Assembly (NCBI GenBank): GCA_009741485.1
Contig: CM019218.1
Span: 40,255,358-40,319,357, forward strand
Direction of reading: 5' to 3'
Source: Malurus cyaneus samueli
Taxonomy: Eukaryota > Chordata > Aves > Passeriformes > Maluridae
Length of the DNA stretch: 64,000 bases
Part shown: positions 25,891 through 39,400 of the stretch, one piece after another
Layout: every line of letters starts with the position of its first letter
Position numbering within the stretch: position 1 is the stretch's first letter
Notes under the pieces: generated by a model
Database searches by the model: none
What the model was told of the DNA's origin: nothing
Seen by the model: the letters and a program-made list of their open reading frames with translations, nothing else
Position numbers and translations under genes: made by a program

Positions 25891-28800
25891 AACAGGGTCC
25901 AAGAAATCTCTGCCCCAACCCTTGTCAGCCACCACTTTCCAACTGCACGCCTTTGGAGTAGCACACTCACTACTGTTGTAACACAAATCTCTGTGGAACA
26001 GAGGTCAACAGCCACACTTGGCTAATCTATACTGGAGTGTGCTTGGAGCCCTAGCACATGACCACTGGTTCAGCTCCTTTGGTCAGTATTCATACACTGG
26101 TGAGACCAAGCTACTGCTTAGACTCCTGAGTAAAACTCAAGAAGGAGGACAGCAGGATACAAATCAACCTGCTATCCAAGCAGACACTTTTATACCAAAT
26201 GTCTGTTTACCTACACTACAATGTAAAAGAAGTTGCTGAGCAACCAGGAATTTGGTCCTCTTTTTATTTCTGCATCTAGAGTAGCATCACTAACTGAAAG
26301 TCTACCTTCATAAGAAAGAGTCTGTTTTTACAAAGGATGTCAGATATTTTAAAAACAATTCCAAGATAAAGCAAAGTGCATTTCCAATCTGACCAAGATG
26401 TAGAGGCAAAAAAACACTTTAAAGGAGATCATAATCTTCAGTAGTTATGCACGTAATCAAGTTTCATGATTTGCATAGGACTTGAAAATACATGTGATAT
26501 TTTTGTTAAAGCAAAAGGCAATGTTCTAAGCACACATGACTACAGAAACTCCAAAATTACCTGTGTAGTATCTGAACAGTTAGAAGATACGGCTTTTTGC
26601 ATTTCATTTGCATTGGCTCTTCATTTAAATCTTTTCCCATAATGATAATGGGTCATATACATAACTATATATTCAGTGAGGTTAAATCAGGAATTGATTT
26701 GGCTCCACATTATTTCAGCTAAGACTGTAAATACCAGGCTCCTGTCTGCTCTGTATGAATACAAATGGCCTCAGTGGAGTTCTGCCAGTTTACAGCAGCA
26801 GAAAATCAAGGCCAGAGGATCAAAGGGTCTTTTCCATAAGAGCAGGGATTTGTTTCCATGACATCTTCTTCATAAGGTTCTGAATTATCTGGTGGGTACT
26901 CTCCATACTAAAATTATTTTCCTTCAGTGGCATTGTGTGTATACAAGTGTATACCAGGATACCTCTGTGCATTAATAGAAATATATTCATACCCATAACG
27001 TCTGAGTCAGATTTGTCTGCATCTCTTTTCATTTCTTTAGTCTTTATTTCATTCTTCCAAACCATTATCACAACAAATAATTACTATTCCTTTTACAGTC
27101 ATGAGAAGTAACCCTTAGCATTAACAATAGCCAAGCTTTCACCTCAGCCAGGCTTCAGCTTCCTGCCCTAGTGGAAGGATTATTTCACTTCCCATATAAC
27201 TCAAAGAGTTTCCCCCTATAACTGAGGATGCATCAAAACTGTGGAGAGAAACTGTATCTTTCTGGCAACACCAAAGTTAGCAACAAATTTAATACTGATA
27301 AGCTCACTGACTGATAAGGATGCACTTTAGACATCAATGAAGTCATGAATACAAAGGGATTAGGGAGATGCATCGCACAGCTTTCAATTCCAATGGGTTC
27401 ACCCAATGTCAGAGATTTTGCAGTTCAAAATCCTTGTCAGTGTGGTATTGAGAAAACTTTTCCCTACTGCAGCAGCCTTTAAGCCAGTCCCAAGTAGCAC
27501 TCCAACTTTCCCATTCCATTTTTGCCTTTAATTCTTTTGGAAAACAGGAAAAATGTTTAGAAAGGGCCATAAATAGAAAAGATGAATGTCCCTTGCCAAC
27601 CCCTGCTGAAAACATTAAATATTAAAGTGAATACAAGCTACAAGAGGAAAAGATATATATTATTCAGACTTCAAACCACCTCACAAACACTGAAACAATT
27701 CCAGGTAACTAACTCCATGAGAAAGTATAAAATTTAAAGGACATAAAATATGTTCTTAAAAATGACAACCTGGTAATGGCTAAGAGGAAAATATGCCTCC
27801 TGTGTAAAGAGTAATCAAATAAAAGGTACAAGCCAAAAACAACCACAGGGGCAAGCCAATAAAATGTCATGTTCAGAAAATGTAGCCTATATTGCCTAAT
27901 CTTCACTGTGATATTCATGTCTGTTAACAAAAAGCAAAAATCTAACTCATGAGCGGTGTAAATGTAAGTGAATTATTCCCATTTCTCTGTGTAATATGAA
28001 TGTCACTAAAGAGTTCCAATTTTGTTGGGTATTCTGCAGCGAAGTGTTTCTTTATATCAAAGGAAACCATATAATGACTATACTGAACGACACTTATGGA
28101 GCATAATAGGTACTCTGAACATTTGGTAAGAATCATCTGCTTATAAGAGAAAGAACTGAACTGCTGGATGTATCCCTAATGTACAGTGAAAAATTGATAA
28201 TGAAATGAATAGAAAATACACTTAAGAGATTCCAGAGCTGATTTGGCCTGAAGAATATTATATACCCCTAGACAAGCTTCCTCATTGACTCTACTGGCAA
28301 TAGGATTCCCACAGGACTGATCTACAGTTTGTGACTCATGCCTTTCTAAAAAGAATAGCACACAAGAAACACCTAATTCACTATTCCACAAAGCCACAGA
28401 AGTTCACCTTGATGGCTGATTCTTTCTCTGCAGGACAGCAAACTCTGTACAGAGAGGTCTCTCAGACAGAAGGTTTCCTTACTTTATCTTTGCTATACAT
28501 ACATATGTTAATGAGCTTGTCTCCCTTGTTTTTCTGTTGAGGCTTTCAAAGGCTGACCTTGCCATCATTGCACAGCACTTCTCAATTTCTTTCTCCCAGA
28601 TTTGCTATGGAGCTCTTCCAGAATTTCTTATCCTTCCAATTTATACATATTATCTGTGTCTTTCAGAAGAAGATGAATTAATAACTGTATCTGTTCAGAA
28701 ATGTTTTACTGAAGGTTTCACTGGAAAATTCCAGTTGGAGTTAAAGCACTTAATTTAAAATATCTTGGGTCCAACAAAATACAGAATTCAAACAAATCCA

Positions 28801-29863
28801 CAATTAAAAAAGTTACAAAAACCCCAGAAGAATCTGCTACACAGCCAATTACATTTTAAAAAACATTTTAACTACAGCACAGGCATATTTTTGAGTGTAC
28901 ATGTTAAAAAAAAATTCATTAACCTCTACCAGAAAGATTCTGTACAAACCAGCTTTTCGATACAGCATACTTTTAATTTTGTATCAGTCTCCTTAAATAT
29001 CTTTTGTGAGAGTCCTTTTTTTAAAAAAATCTCACTCTTAAATTATATCCCCTAATCGAGGTAAATACCATTCCTCAAAACCAACGCTATTTAGATTTCA
29101 GTGGAGAATGATTATGGTCTACAAAATTACTGATCCAGAAAATCTCCTTTGGAACATCAGAACACCTTTCTTTGTTTTGTAAATTGCCAACAATGAAGTA
29201 GCCGACCAACCATAGAGAATTCATCCACAGCCTTTAAACAAACCTATGGTTTGGTGTCTTGTTAGTCTGCTCAGGCACTCTTGTCATATTTACCATGCTA
29301 ATCACCCACTTCAGAAATAATGAAGATAGGCCAAGGATAAAATGCTGGTCAGTAAATTTTAGTGAATGCAGCTCTACCAGAAAACCATCAACAAAACAAC
29401 GCAGCTTTGTGAGGTTAAACCAAGCCTCAACAGCAAAGCTTCTGCAGTTAGCTGAAAAAAAAAAAAAAAAGGATTCGGAACTCCTCAGAGAAACACAACA
29501 TACTACCTTGTGCCAGAGATGCACGCTCTTCTCTCCCACCCATATAGCTGACCTTTACTCAACTCCTGTTTGCTGTATTTTGTGACGCAGAATGTAAGCT
29601 ACAAGCTCGTATTTGGAATCATCTCCTGTGAAAAAATGTAAAATCTGACAGCCTTCCAATGCCAATTTCTTTAATGGATGAGATTGCTATTTTTTCCTCT
29701 GTGTGGAAAGGGATAGATTTTTTTGAGCAGTTACTGTTTTAATTTTAGGAGTTGTACCACGTCAGTTTTGATCAACACAAAAGTTTGTTAGAAACAGGAA
29801 CTTTTTTTTTTTCCACAGAACTGAAGTAACTCAAAAGACAGAAAAAAAAGAAATATTCCCAGA
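25891..29863. other. Gene-poor sequence up to the IFTAP 3' end
   Basis: No coding exon was recognised on either strand. An A15 run lies near 29457-29471. ORFs at 28.1-29.6 kb are AT-rich and lack family features. Confidence 0.55.
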
Positions 29864-29869
29864 TTTATT
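29864..29869 (-). terminator. Candidate IFTAP polyadenylation signal
   Basis: On the minus strand there is an AATAAA hexamer about 395 bases after the IFTAP stop. Past it, around 29826-29855, lies a T-rich run with a TCTGTCTTTT segment of the kind that acts as a U/GU-rich downstream element. This is the first canonical AATAAA on that strand after the stop. It would give a 3' UTR of roughly 0.4 kb. No transcript data are available to confirm cleavage here. Confidence 0.6.
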
Positions 29870-30263
29870 CACTCATGTAATGCTATACATTTAAAGGAAA
29901 GCATTAACAGACTGATTTGTCAGCTGCAGAAAAGCTCTTAATTGCATTACTGAAAGAAGGAGGTAAAATGCAGCTTTAGGACCAGCTTCATACTACACAG
30001 GAACCAAGTCAGTACCAGAAATAAGCAAGAGTAGCCAGGATGCTATTCTGAAATCCACCAGCTGGTTTTGGTCCTATGGAGAAGTCACTCCAGCTCACCT
30101 ATCCTGAGCCAACACAGGCTCCAAGGCACCTTGGCAGAATAAACAACAGATCTCATGGTTTACTGGCCATGCAGATAAGAACAATAAATAAGGGTACAAT
30201 GAGGAGCTATATTCACCCCCCCAAAAAAGTCATTCCAACAACTCTGTACAGAGCACCTTTGAC

Positions 30264-30428
30264 TCAGTCTTCGGCTCCCGCTGATTTGATATTTGTATCC
30301 GTTTTCTTCTCTTCAGACAACTCTATAAGAGCCTTCAGCTCAGCTTCAGAGAATTTAGGGGTCAGTGCCACATTATCATAATCAAATTCTTCATCAAGTG
30401 AAAACGGTTGAACATCATCTCCCAGTAG
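30264..30428 (-). CDS. IFTAP: IFTAP terminal coding exon 6
   Basis: After the acceptor CTCATTACAG the exon reads [20 protein letters not shown], continues in an amphipathic segment ([16 protein letters not shown]) and stops at TGA in 30264-30266. This is the most conserved part of the family: human has the same [12 protein letters not shown] core followed by LTSKFSPAE. It gives residues 176-229. The reading frame also stays open upstream of the acceptor, but that part is intronic. Confidence 0.96.
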   Translation of the reverse strand, partial: LLGDDVQPFSLDEEFDYDNVALTPKFSEAELKALIELSEEKKTDTNIKSAGAED

Positions 30429-33400
30429 CTGTAATGAGGAAAAGCAGATACATAAATAATATTGCTGCAAGTGATAATAAGAGAGCTCAAAATATAAACT
30501 TCTAATTAATATTTAATTAAACTATTTTTTCTGACTCTAACACTCACAGCTGATTAAGCTCTTTTTAAGTAAAAGAATAAATTCAATTATTCAATTTGAC
30601 CTAATTTAAGCCATTTAATGTCCCCCATTTGTACTGTACTGTATCTGAATGAATATCATTAACTAATTTTGCTCAAGGCAAGGAATCTAAAAACCTCCCT
30701 TGCACACATCTATTATATTCCTGCCACTTGTAGCAGCAAGGCTGTGGGGATATGGACATGTTATATGCAGCTACGTTAAATTTCAAAGACAGATTCCACA
30801 TCTCCAAAATTTGGGTTAGTATTACATAAAGCTTCAGCATACTGATACTAATCATGCTTCCTAGAATACAGTTTCAGTGAAGGAAAGGCCTGCAATGAGC
30901 AATGACACATAATCAATTTTTAGACTCCAATAATTTTTTTTCACCATCTCAGAGATGGAATTGGCTGGTTTGCATTTCTTGCATGATGAGCATACGAATC
31001 TTACTGTGTCTGCCAATATGTGCTTTGTTGACATATTGTATAGCATTTCTGTATTGCTTCTGGTTGAAATATCTTAGAATAAACACTCTGCCTATAAAAT
31101 AATAGAAACAAATAACCGTGGCATGGTCCATGCTGATAAGAAACTGCAGCGGGCCATGACATGAAAGGTTTATGGTAAGTAGTTACATAAAATGAATTCC
31201 AGGGCAATACAGGGCAACACAGGAGACACATCCTCACTACTAAAACTGTCTAGGAATGCTCCCTATCCTATGAAGTTAATATTAAATGTCTAAAAATGTG
31301 TTTCAAAGACTTAAATACTTCAGCACTATGTCAGCAAAACATTTGAAGACATGCTAATTTTTTCTAGCTTCTGACAAGTCCTGCATGAAGCCCATAACTA
31401 CCGACGCATTTGAAATTAGGAATACATGTATTTGCTGAAAAGCAGGTAGAGCACTCAGCATCTTATGATCACTTCTTAGTTTAGAAGGCACAGTATCCAG
31501 CACAATTCGATGTGACATTTTGTAAAAAGTAGCACTGACACAGTTAATGACATCTAATAAGTCAGAGAAGTGGTAGCTTCATTCCCCTCTGGCAGCTGAG
31601 CACTTGATAAACATGGCAGAGAGCATCAGGGTAGTATCTACATCCTTTATTAATAAACTGTAATGTGCATGAATAATCAGGAAATAATTTTTCTGGGATT
31701 GTATAATTTAATTAATCATCTGTATTGCTCAGTTTTCTAAGGATCTGGCTTACATTGGCTTAATTAGATGTTCGAGGATCCAGATAATCCTGGATGCAGA
31801 CCTGCAGACCATGGGCATTTATATATGGGAAAAACTTTGTAGATAGAATTGGTCTAGAAAACACTATTCATTCTGCACACAAAGGTTCTCTTGCTATATT
31901 TATAGCCCACAGACTATCCCAAGTAAACCATCATTAACTTTTATAAATAGCACATTTGAAAAATGTTAACAGGACACAAAGCCTGCACACAAGCCCTCAT
32001 TCCCAACAGAGATAAAGCCAACTCCTCAACTTCCTCAGCATATTCATGCTCATTTTCAACCTTTCCACAGGCAGAGCCTCCTAGAATTCCTTGTCAGTAA
32101 GATAACCAACAACTGGGTAACAAATGGTAGCAGCAACTGGGGTTATAATACCTGTATTTCATTTGCAGAATTCCAAAACACTTCTAAAATACAATGCAAG
32201 GCACAAATATTTTTCAGTTACTTTGGTTGTAACAGTATTTTTTACAACATTGTGCTGGTTTGGACTGGGGTAGAGTTAATTCCTTTCACAGTGGCAGATA
32301 AGGAGCTGTATTTTGGATTTGTGCTGAACACAGGGTTGATAATACATGTTTTTGTTATTGCTGAGCAGGGTTCACACAGAGCCAAGGCCCTTTCTGCTTT
32401 TTGTACAGGCACAGTGGGGAAGAGGCTGAGGGTGCATGGGAGGGTGGGAGGCGACAGAGCTGGGACAGGTGACCCCAGCTGACCAAAGGGATATTCCAGA
32501 CCATATGACATCATATATCATCAGTATATAAAGTGGGGGACAAAGAAAAGGGGGTTTGGAGTGATGTCATTTGTCTTCCCAAGTCACCCTTAGCCATGGT
32601 GGGGCCCTGCTCTCCTGGGGGTGGCTGAGCACCATCTGCCCATGGGAGGCAGTGAATTCATTCCTTGCTTTGCTTTCCTTGTGTGCACTGCTCCTGTTTT
32701 CCTTTTTAAACTGCCTTTATCTTGACCCGTGAGTTTTCCAGTTTACCCTTCTGATTCTCTCCCAATCCCACTGTGGGGAGCAAGCAAGCAGCTGCAGGGC
32801 TTGGTGTCTGCCCAGGGTTAAACCATGAACCACATCTATGATAACTGAGTTCTAACTACAGTAAGCCTTTATAGGGGTTCTACAAAAGCAAATCTATTTT
32901 TCTCTGTCAACACACATCCACTATGACCTTGTCTTGGCCTTCACATCACTCCAGGAACATTTTATGCAGATACAGCAAAATACTGGAAAAACTTTTGTTT
33001 ACAAAACTTGACCCCAAAATGCTAACTGAAGTAAGGTGCCAAAATAAAACATACCCAACTTCACCCTGTTAACAATTTTTCTGTTACCCACCCATTGCAT
33101 ATTTGAAAAGTTTATTCACACTGCATATTTATTAGTATGCTTCTTCTCTCAAATGAGTACTCAAAGCATTAGGGATTCCTTTTTTCCATCTTCCAAGAAG
33201 CCATTGACTTCTAACTTCCATGAAGACAAGCAATCTAAAATTTATATAGTGCAAACTGCAATTTTGTTCTATGTCAAAAGGAAGGCATTTTACAATAGAA
33301 CACTGAATTCTCTGAGCTGATCAAATTATTATCTTGTTATTTTTGCCTAAGGAGCTGAGAGAAATATGTGAATTTCAGGTGTCTAATTTAACATCTAATT

Positions 33401-36400
33401 GAAATCTTTTTGAGAGCTCTCTGGGAATAGAATCCTGCTCTATTAGAAAAGTGCCAGTTTGCCTAAGATTGCTTCTGTGATTTATTCTGTGAAGAAAAAA
33501 TCACTTTCATTTACAGTTCCTGCATGTCCAAATTAAAGGAGGGAAAGAATGCAATATTTCTATTAATAACTGCAGTATTTTGCTACAGATGTTTCTACAA
33601 AGTAATATTGTAAATAAAATACCTTAAGGTTGACATTTTCAGAAGTCTATTAATAATTTTCAACTCAGTTCTTTTATTAATCTGTGTGGAGTTACACTTA
33701 GCTGAACAGCTTGTCTCTGTCCTTCTAAAACTTGTATTTCTGTGTAATTATGATACTCTATGATTCACTTGTTCAAATTATGTAAAGCATGCACATACAC
33801 TCACTAATGATTTCATACCATGCTCAAGGGAAATATTACTAGTTCACTAACAACAAATAAAAAAAATGTGGGGGGAAGGCATATATGCTATGATCTCATA
33901 CAAGCTTAATATATACAGGGGTTCTTGGGAGAAAAAGAAGTTTAGGGCACTGGACTGGAAGTCAATAAATCTTGACCAATTTTCCACTTCTGCTTCATCA
34001 TCCTGGACAAGTCATTCAATCTCTGTGTCTTTACTGGCCTCTGAGAAGATATAACTCTTCCATCTTCTTTCATTTAGTCAATCCTGTCTAAGTTCTTCTG
34101 TATTCTTATTGCATTTATGCACAGCACGTAGCAGAAACAAACCTCAGCTGAGGCCTATCAGTAAAACTTTAAACCAAAGGAAGTTGTATTTTAGGTGATA
34201 CATGCTGCCATGCCACAGATTAAGATAAAATGACAGACATGCAAAATACTTTTTTGAATGCTCAAACTACAGATAAATAAAGGACAACAGAAGGGTAGAA
34301 TTCTTCTTTCCTAATCCCAGCCATTCAAAAATTAGGTTTCTAGACTAAGGCTGGAATTAGCCAAAAACAGCCCAGCCAGAGCCTATGGATGGAGATATAT
34401 TATATTTTACAACAAATGCCCACCGCAAGTGGGATGAATCACTTTCTGGAGTGGCTTGTCTCTACCTCTTGGAAGACTAAATAAAACTATATTTAAAGCT
34501 GAATTTAGGTAAGATGAATCCCACTTTGAATCCATGTTTATAGTGAATGGATGGAAATGATGCCTCAGCTGCACTCGTGTATGCAGAGAGGGAAATAAGA
34601 ACAAATAAAGACGTGAGGAAGCAGGCATTAAGACACAAAATTACAATTATACCTTTTATGAAAGAATATATTAAGTAGAAATAAAGGTGAAAATAAATTT
34701 CTGGGTATGGGAGGAAAATGCTCTATAATAATGTACTTCAAACATAGAATGAATGCTGGTTCAATTTGCAGTGGCCTGTGGCAGGTCATGTATGCCCCAC
34801 TGTCAATACTGAAATCCTGGAATATGTTTATGTCTAAAGGGAGGAAAGAAAAATGAAGCAGAACTGGTGAACAACACAAATAATTTGCTGTGTCAATCAT
34901 TAAGCCACTTCCTAACACCTTTTGACAAAAAAACATTTTCAGGGTGACAAGTTTTCTTTAACCATTATCCAAATTATAAACTGGGTCTTAGCAGAGCTGC
35001 TTTTTTCAAACTTCCCTAGCAATATGTTGAGAGATACACAATTTACCCTCACAAGTGCCTCACAAGCGCTTCCACAGCATAGACATTTCTCATCCTGCTA
35101 TTTTTCATACAGAATGGCCTTCCATTTTCTAAGAAAACCAATTAGGCAGACACATTCTGTTGCCCTTCCCTAACAGATTTGTTTTGATGGACAGGGAACA
35201 GTCTCATTTTAAAGCAGAGATGTCTCCAGGGAAAATCTTTTTCTAAACTAGTCTTGCCATAAGCAATGCAAGACTTAATTTTCCAAGCAATGACAATTTG
35301 AAGCACTGAGGGATTTTAAAATGGACCTGTTCAGTCTTGACAGTTCTAAAAATCAGGCCACAGTTATATTATCTAAATGAAGGCAAAAATATGTTTATAA
35401 TTTAGGGGGAAGACTGCCTTCATTTTAAGTAGCCTGGCACAAACCAAACGGTTGAGAAAATTGTCTTTCTTCTTGAAAAATGCAGCAACTCATAGTCAAT
35501 GTAATAATACTCAGTTTCTTTCATAATCTAACTTTCTCTCAAATGGAAATGAATTTTGCATGCAGTCGGATCTTTATCTATTTTTCATGAACTATAGTTT
35601 AAAGAATCATATGCAGTCCTTTACGAACACTGCAGGCTGCTACAACCCTCCTTCTTTGGTTTTATACAGAAGTTATGAAATGAGAAGGCTATAAAACCTC
35701 ATTCTAGTTTTTTGGGTTTTATTTTGAGTCCAATGGATATATCTAAAGGCAAAAACCCTGAATTATGTCAATCCTTCGGGAAAAGAGTAAGTATTTTTAT
35801 TCACAGAATGGTGGGTATTAAAGCTTGAAAGGTCATTTTAGAACATCTACTTTTTCCCAAAGCAGACTTGCTCCTTCTAGTAAAGTTTATTACAAGGAAC
35901 TAAACACAATTGAGCCCAGGAAAGGAGGCACCATATGCAGTCCTATAACACCAAACCTTCATTGGTCATGCGTCATTTATAAATTTGATTTAAGCCTCAT
36001 GGGAACATCAATAAGCATATGAAAGTGCCAAAACTGGCCCACTTTAGCTGCAAGCTATCTTCAGCTTCTATTGCAATGTGCAGGCAGGGGAAAAGAGCAG
36101 TGAAGAATTCTCTGCAATAGAAACACCCCCAAAAGTTAATGCTCACGGAGACTATTTGGATAGGAAGCTTAATGACTTAAAATAAGCCTGTGAGCAATCC
36201 ACACCTTCTGTTGCAGTTTGAAAAGAACTGAAATTCTGAAGGAAGACAGCAGTTCTAAATTAGAGCTTGCATTGACTGTGTCTGATTAAAAGGCTCAGAG
36301 TCCATAAAGCAAACCTCTACACCAGGCCTTGAAAGTGCAGTTTCTCAGCAGCATCTTGCTGCTACTCAGTTCCAAGGGACCAGATCTTTATTCTGACCAC

Positions 36401-39400
36401 ACTATATTCTAAAAGCCCTTTTTTCTTTCAAGTGTAATGTTAAAGGGATCATTCACTGCCTCCCTGCTGCAGAAAATGGCTCCTGTATTAAGCCAATGAG
36501 TATGCCATAAGATCATGAGATCACTGGAAAATTAAATGGTCCATCATTCTACCTAAGAAAGGATTGTTAAAAGGCTGAAAAGTGCAAGAGCATATTTGAA
36601 TATTCTGTGAGTTACACATATTAAATATTAAAAGGCCCACATACCATTTGAAGTATTGCAGTACACATTTTGAAAATGTTGGATTATATAGTAGCAGTGT
36701 GTAAGATAAAATAGAGTGTTTATTTCAATTCTTAACATATTTAAGAATTCATTATTCATTTAAAAATTTATAATGTGGCTTGTTAACTCACAGCAGTTCT
36801 ACATACTCCATCTATATCCCTCTGTTCTTGCAAAAATAACATTAGAAGTCAATAGGAAAAAAAATACCCCAAACCCCCAAGGTTTGAATGAATACATCTG
36901 ATCTCATACCTCTTGTGCTTTGCTGTCTGATGGCTGGGGAACTGACAAGGTTCTGAACTTTGGCTGAATAGGCTTATCCAAGAAGGGTGTACAGCAAGTC
37001 ACTGTCTCTTCCACCTCTCCTGGGAGGACTAATGACCCTGCTGAATAAGAGTAAACATTAACCTTCCACTTGATGCACATATTAGCAAAATCCTGTTAAA
37101 ATCCTGAAGTGCTCAGACATGGGCAGTAGCCTGTTAGCCAAATGTGATGTACTTATTGTTGCATAAGCTATCATTAAAACACATCCATGGAGTCCTGAGC
37201 TAATATCTAGATAGTAACATCTATTAAGGAAAGTATTAAGGAAAAATGAAACTGGGCTGAATTGAACACAGACAAGCAGCTCTTCTTTTTTAAAGGGTGC
37301 TGAATTAAAATCTGGATGTAAATGCTCTTAAACTCAGAGAGCACCTGGGATTACATTCCTTTCTTTCTGAACATAGATGGAAAGCTCTCAGCAGAGATGT
37401 CTGCAGTAGAAGTTATGAAATACCTTGTCTGACACTGATGAGCTGAGCAGGCTCATTCATTTATCTTTTGCTAGAGCTTTACCACCTGTACATTGGGCAT
37501 AAGGAATCATTGCAAAGCATCTTAATATGACTCAAAACATCAAGTAAAAATACCTGGTGGAAGTACTAATATTCCCCATTACAGTGCCAGATGACTCTCT
37601 TGTCTAAGAGTATTTCACAGATGTTTGTTTCTCCCTGAGCTTTCCAAAAAGAGGTACTCGGGAGGACTTCCCCATATCTGCTATGGAGTGACATGTAACC
37701 ATCCCATACGGGCAGGATTTGTTCCACAGTTCACAAATGCACAGATTTTCTGAATCACTTTTCCTTTATGAACTTGAGCAAAACATTCATACCAGGACCA
37801 GTGGGTTTGCATTCTGTGACAGATCAGAAGGATATGCCTTAGGTTTAGAAATATCTTTTAACATGAATCAATCTCAGCTCTGCCACAGCACAGATGTGTC
37901 CATCTTGTCTCAGTACTGTTTTTATGAAAGAACTTAAGGGGACCATATGTCTTGCAATTTAGTCAAAGGATTATGTAAATCTACCTACTATTTTTTCAGC
38001 TGATACACAAGTTTCTTTACAGTTTTATGCTACATTTACATTTCTCTTGTAATCTCAGAATAAATTTTCAAAGCATTGCTTAAATGTTAGTTAATGGAAC
38101 CAACGAGAGAGTGCATAGATCCAGGGTGAAAAGGATGAAGTGGCTATTTATCTCTACCTGCATGATTTTACCACAGTAAAGGAGTCATGGACCTCTCATT
38201 CTCCTGTGAATCTACATTTGAAAATAAAGATTTCCTAGCCTGGTCTTTGTAAAAAATCCATGACCAAATTCTTCATTTAGTTTTCTTCTGGGAATAGTGC
38301 ACTAGTTACAAGCCAGCAGGGTTTCGAATTGCAAAGTAGAATGTTCTTTTAAAAAGTTGAATTACCTCCCTTGGGCACTTTACTTCTGGAGTTTTGTTGC
38401 TTGGTTCATGACTCACATATAAGAGGGGCTGTTTTCACCCTCATTCTCTTGGTTGCTTAAGTCCATCTCCAGCCATCTGGAGATGGTTGATTTTGCATCA
38501 GTTATAGGAGAGAGCTTTCTGAAAAGGACAGCACAGTCCACAGGTATCTAGGCTATGTCTTCACCTGCTCTGCAGCTGTTTTTTTCATAATTTGGGTCAA
38601 AAGCATTTGTAGGATAGGAGGAAGATGTGAATGCTCTTTTAAAGACAACAGCATCTTTCACCATTATTTCAAACTTGCAACCTAAACCTATACCCTTACC
38701 AAAGTAAGGAATGTCTGGACATCAAGAGGTTTTTATCACCTACTGGTACAAACACTGATTATTTCTGTACTAAAAGCTTCTCCCCCTCAACAGACCTATC
38801 TGCAGAGAGATGTGGAGGAAGCACTGTTATGCAACAGCCTGGCAATGGTCCAGAAACATAACTCTTAAGAATTAGGACAACAGAAGGAAATTTATTTTTG
38901 CTTTTAGCAAGAAGTGCTTGTCATACTCAGAATGTCAATTCCACTTTTTAAGGCTTGTTAGTAATGCAATCAATGTTTCAAATTCCCTTCAATCACCCCA
39001 GAAGAATGTAATCAACCTTTGTTTGCCAGTAGACATGCCAGAAATGAGCTTTGTCTCTCTGTATCCTGGCTGTGTGACAACATATGAAAGTCTAATTGGT
39101 AAACGCTGCTTTCCCTGATAATGTTTAATAAAGAAACCCCTTCAGAGAGAAAAAATAGAGAGTTTTGACAGTCCTCCTTCTCAGTGGGAGCACCCAAAGG
39201 AACTCCAGGCTATTGTAAGTTCTAACCAGTACCTCACAGCTTGTTTAGGCTGCTGCTACAGCACTACTGGATGATGATCCTAATTAAGCTGCTAATTATG
39301 TTCTCTGTGGAGGTGATTAATTAGCAACAGGAAAGCCTTGGATACTGCCAACAGCAACATATATAGAGATAACTGAACAGGCAGCGATACCAAAAAAACT

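Larger units (their letters stand above)
30429..36909 (-). other. IFTAP: IFTAP last intron
   Basis: A 6.5-kb intron with donor GTATGAG at the exon 5 side and acceptor CTCATTACAG at the exon 6 side. It contains the antisense ERVL LTR and a degraded CR1 end; the rest is unique AT-rich sequence. Confidence 0.85.

Noticed and set aside
25457..26015. Overlapping ORFs of 60-110 codons in several frames
   Set aside because: Open frames in many phases follow from the GC-rich composition. No motif, splice context or start context favours any of them.
32242..32514. Plus and minus ORFs of 76-90 codons
   Set aside because: They lie inside the ERVL LTR, which does not encode protein.
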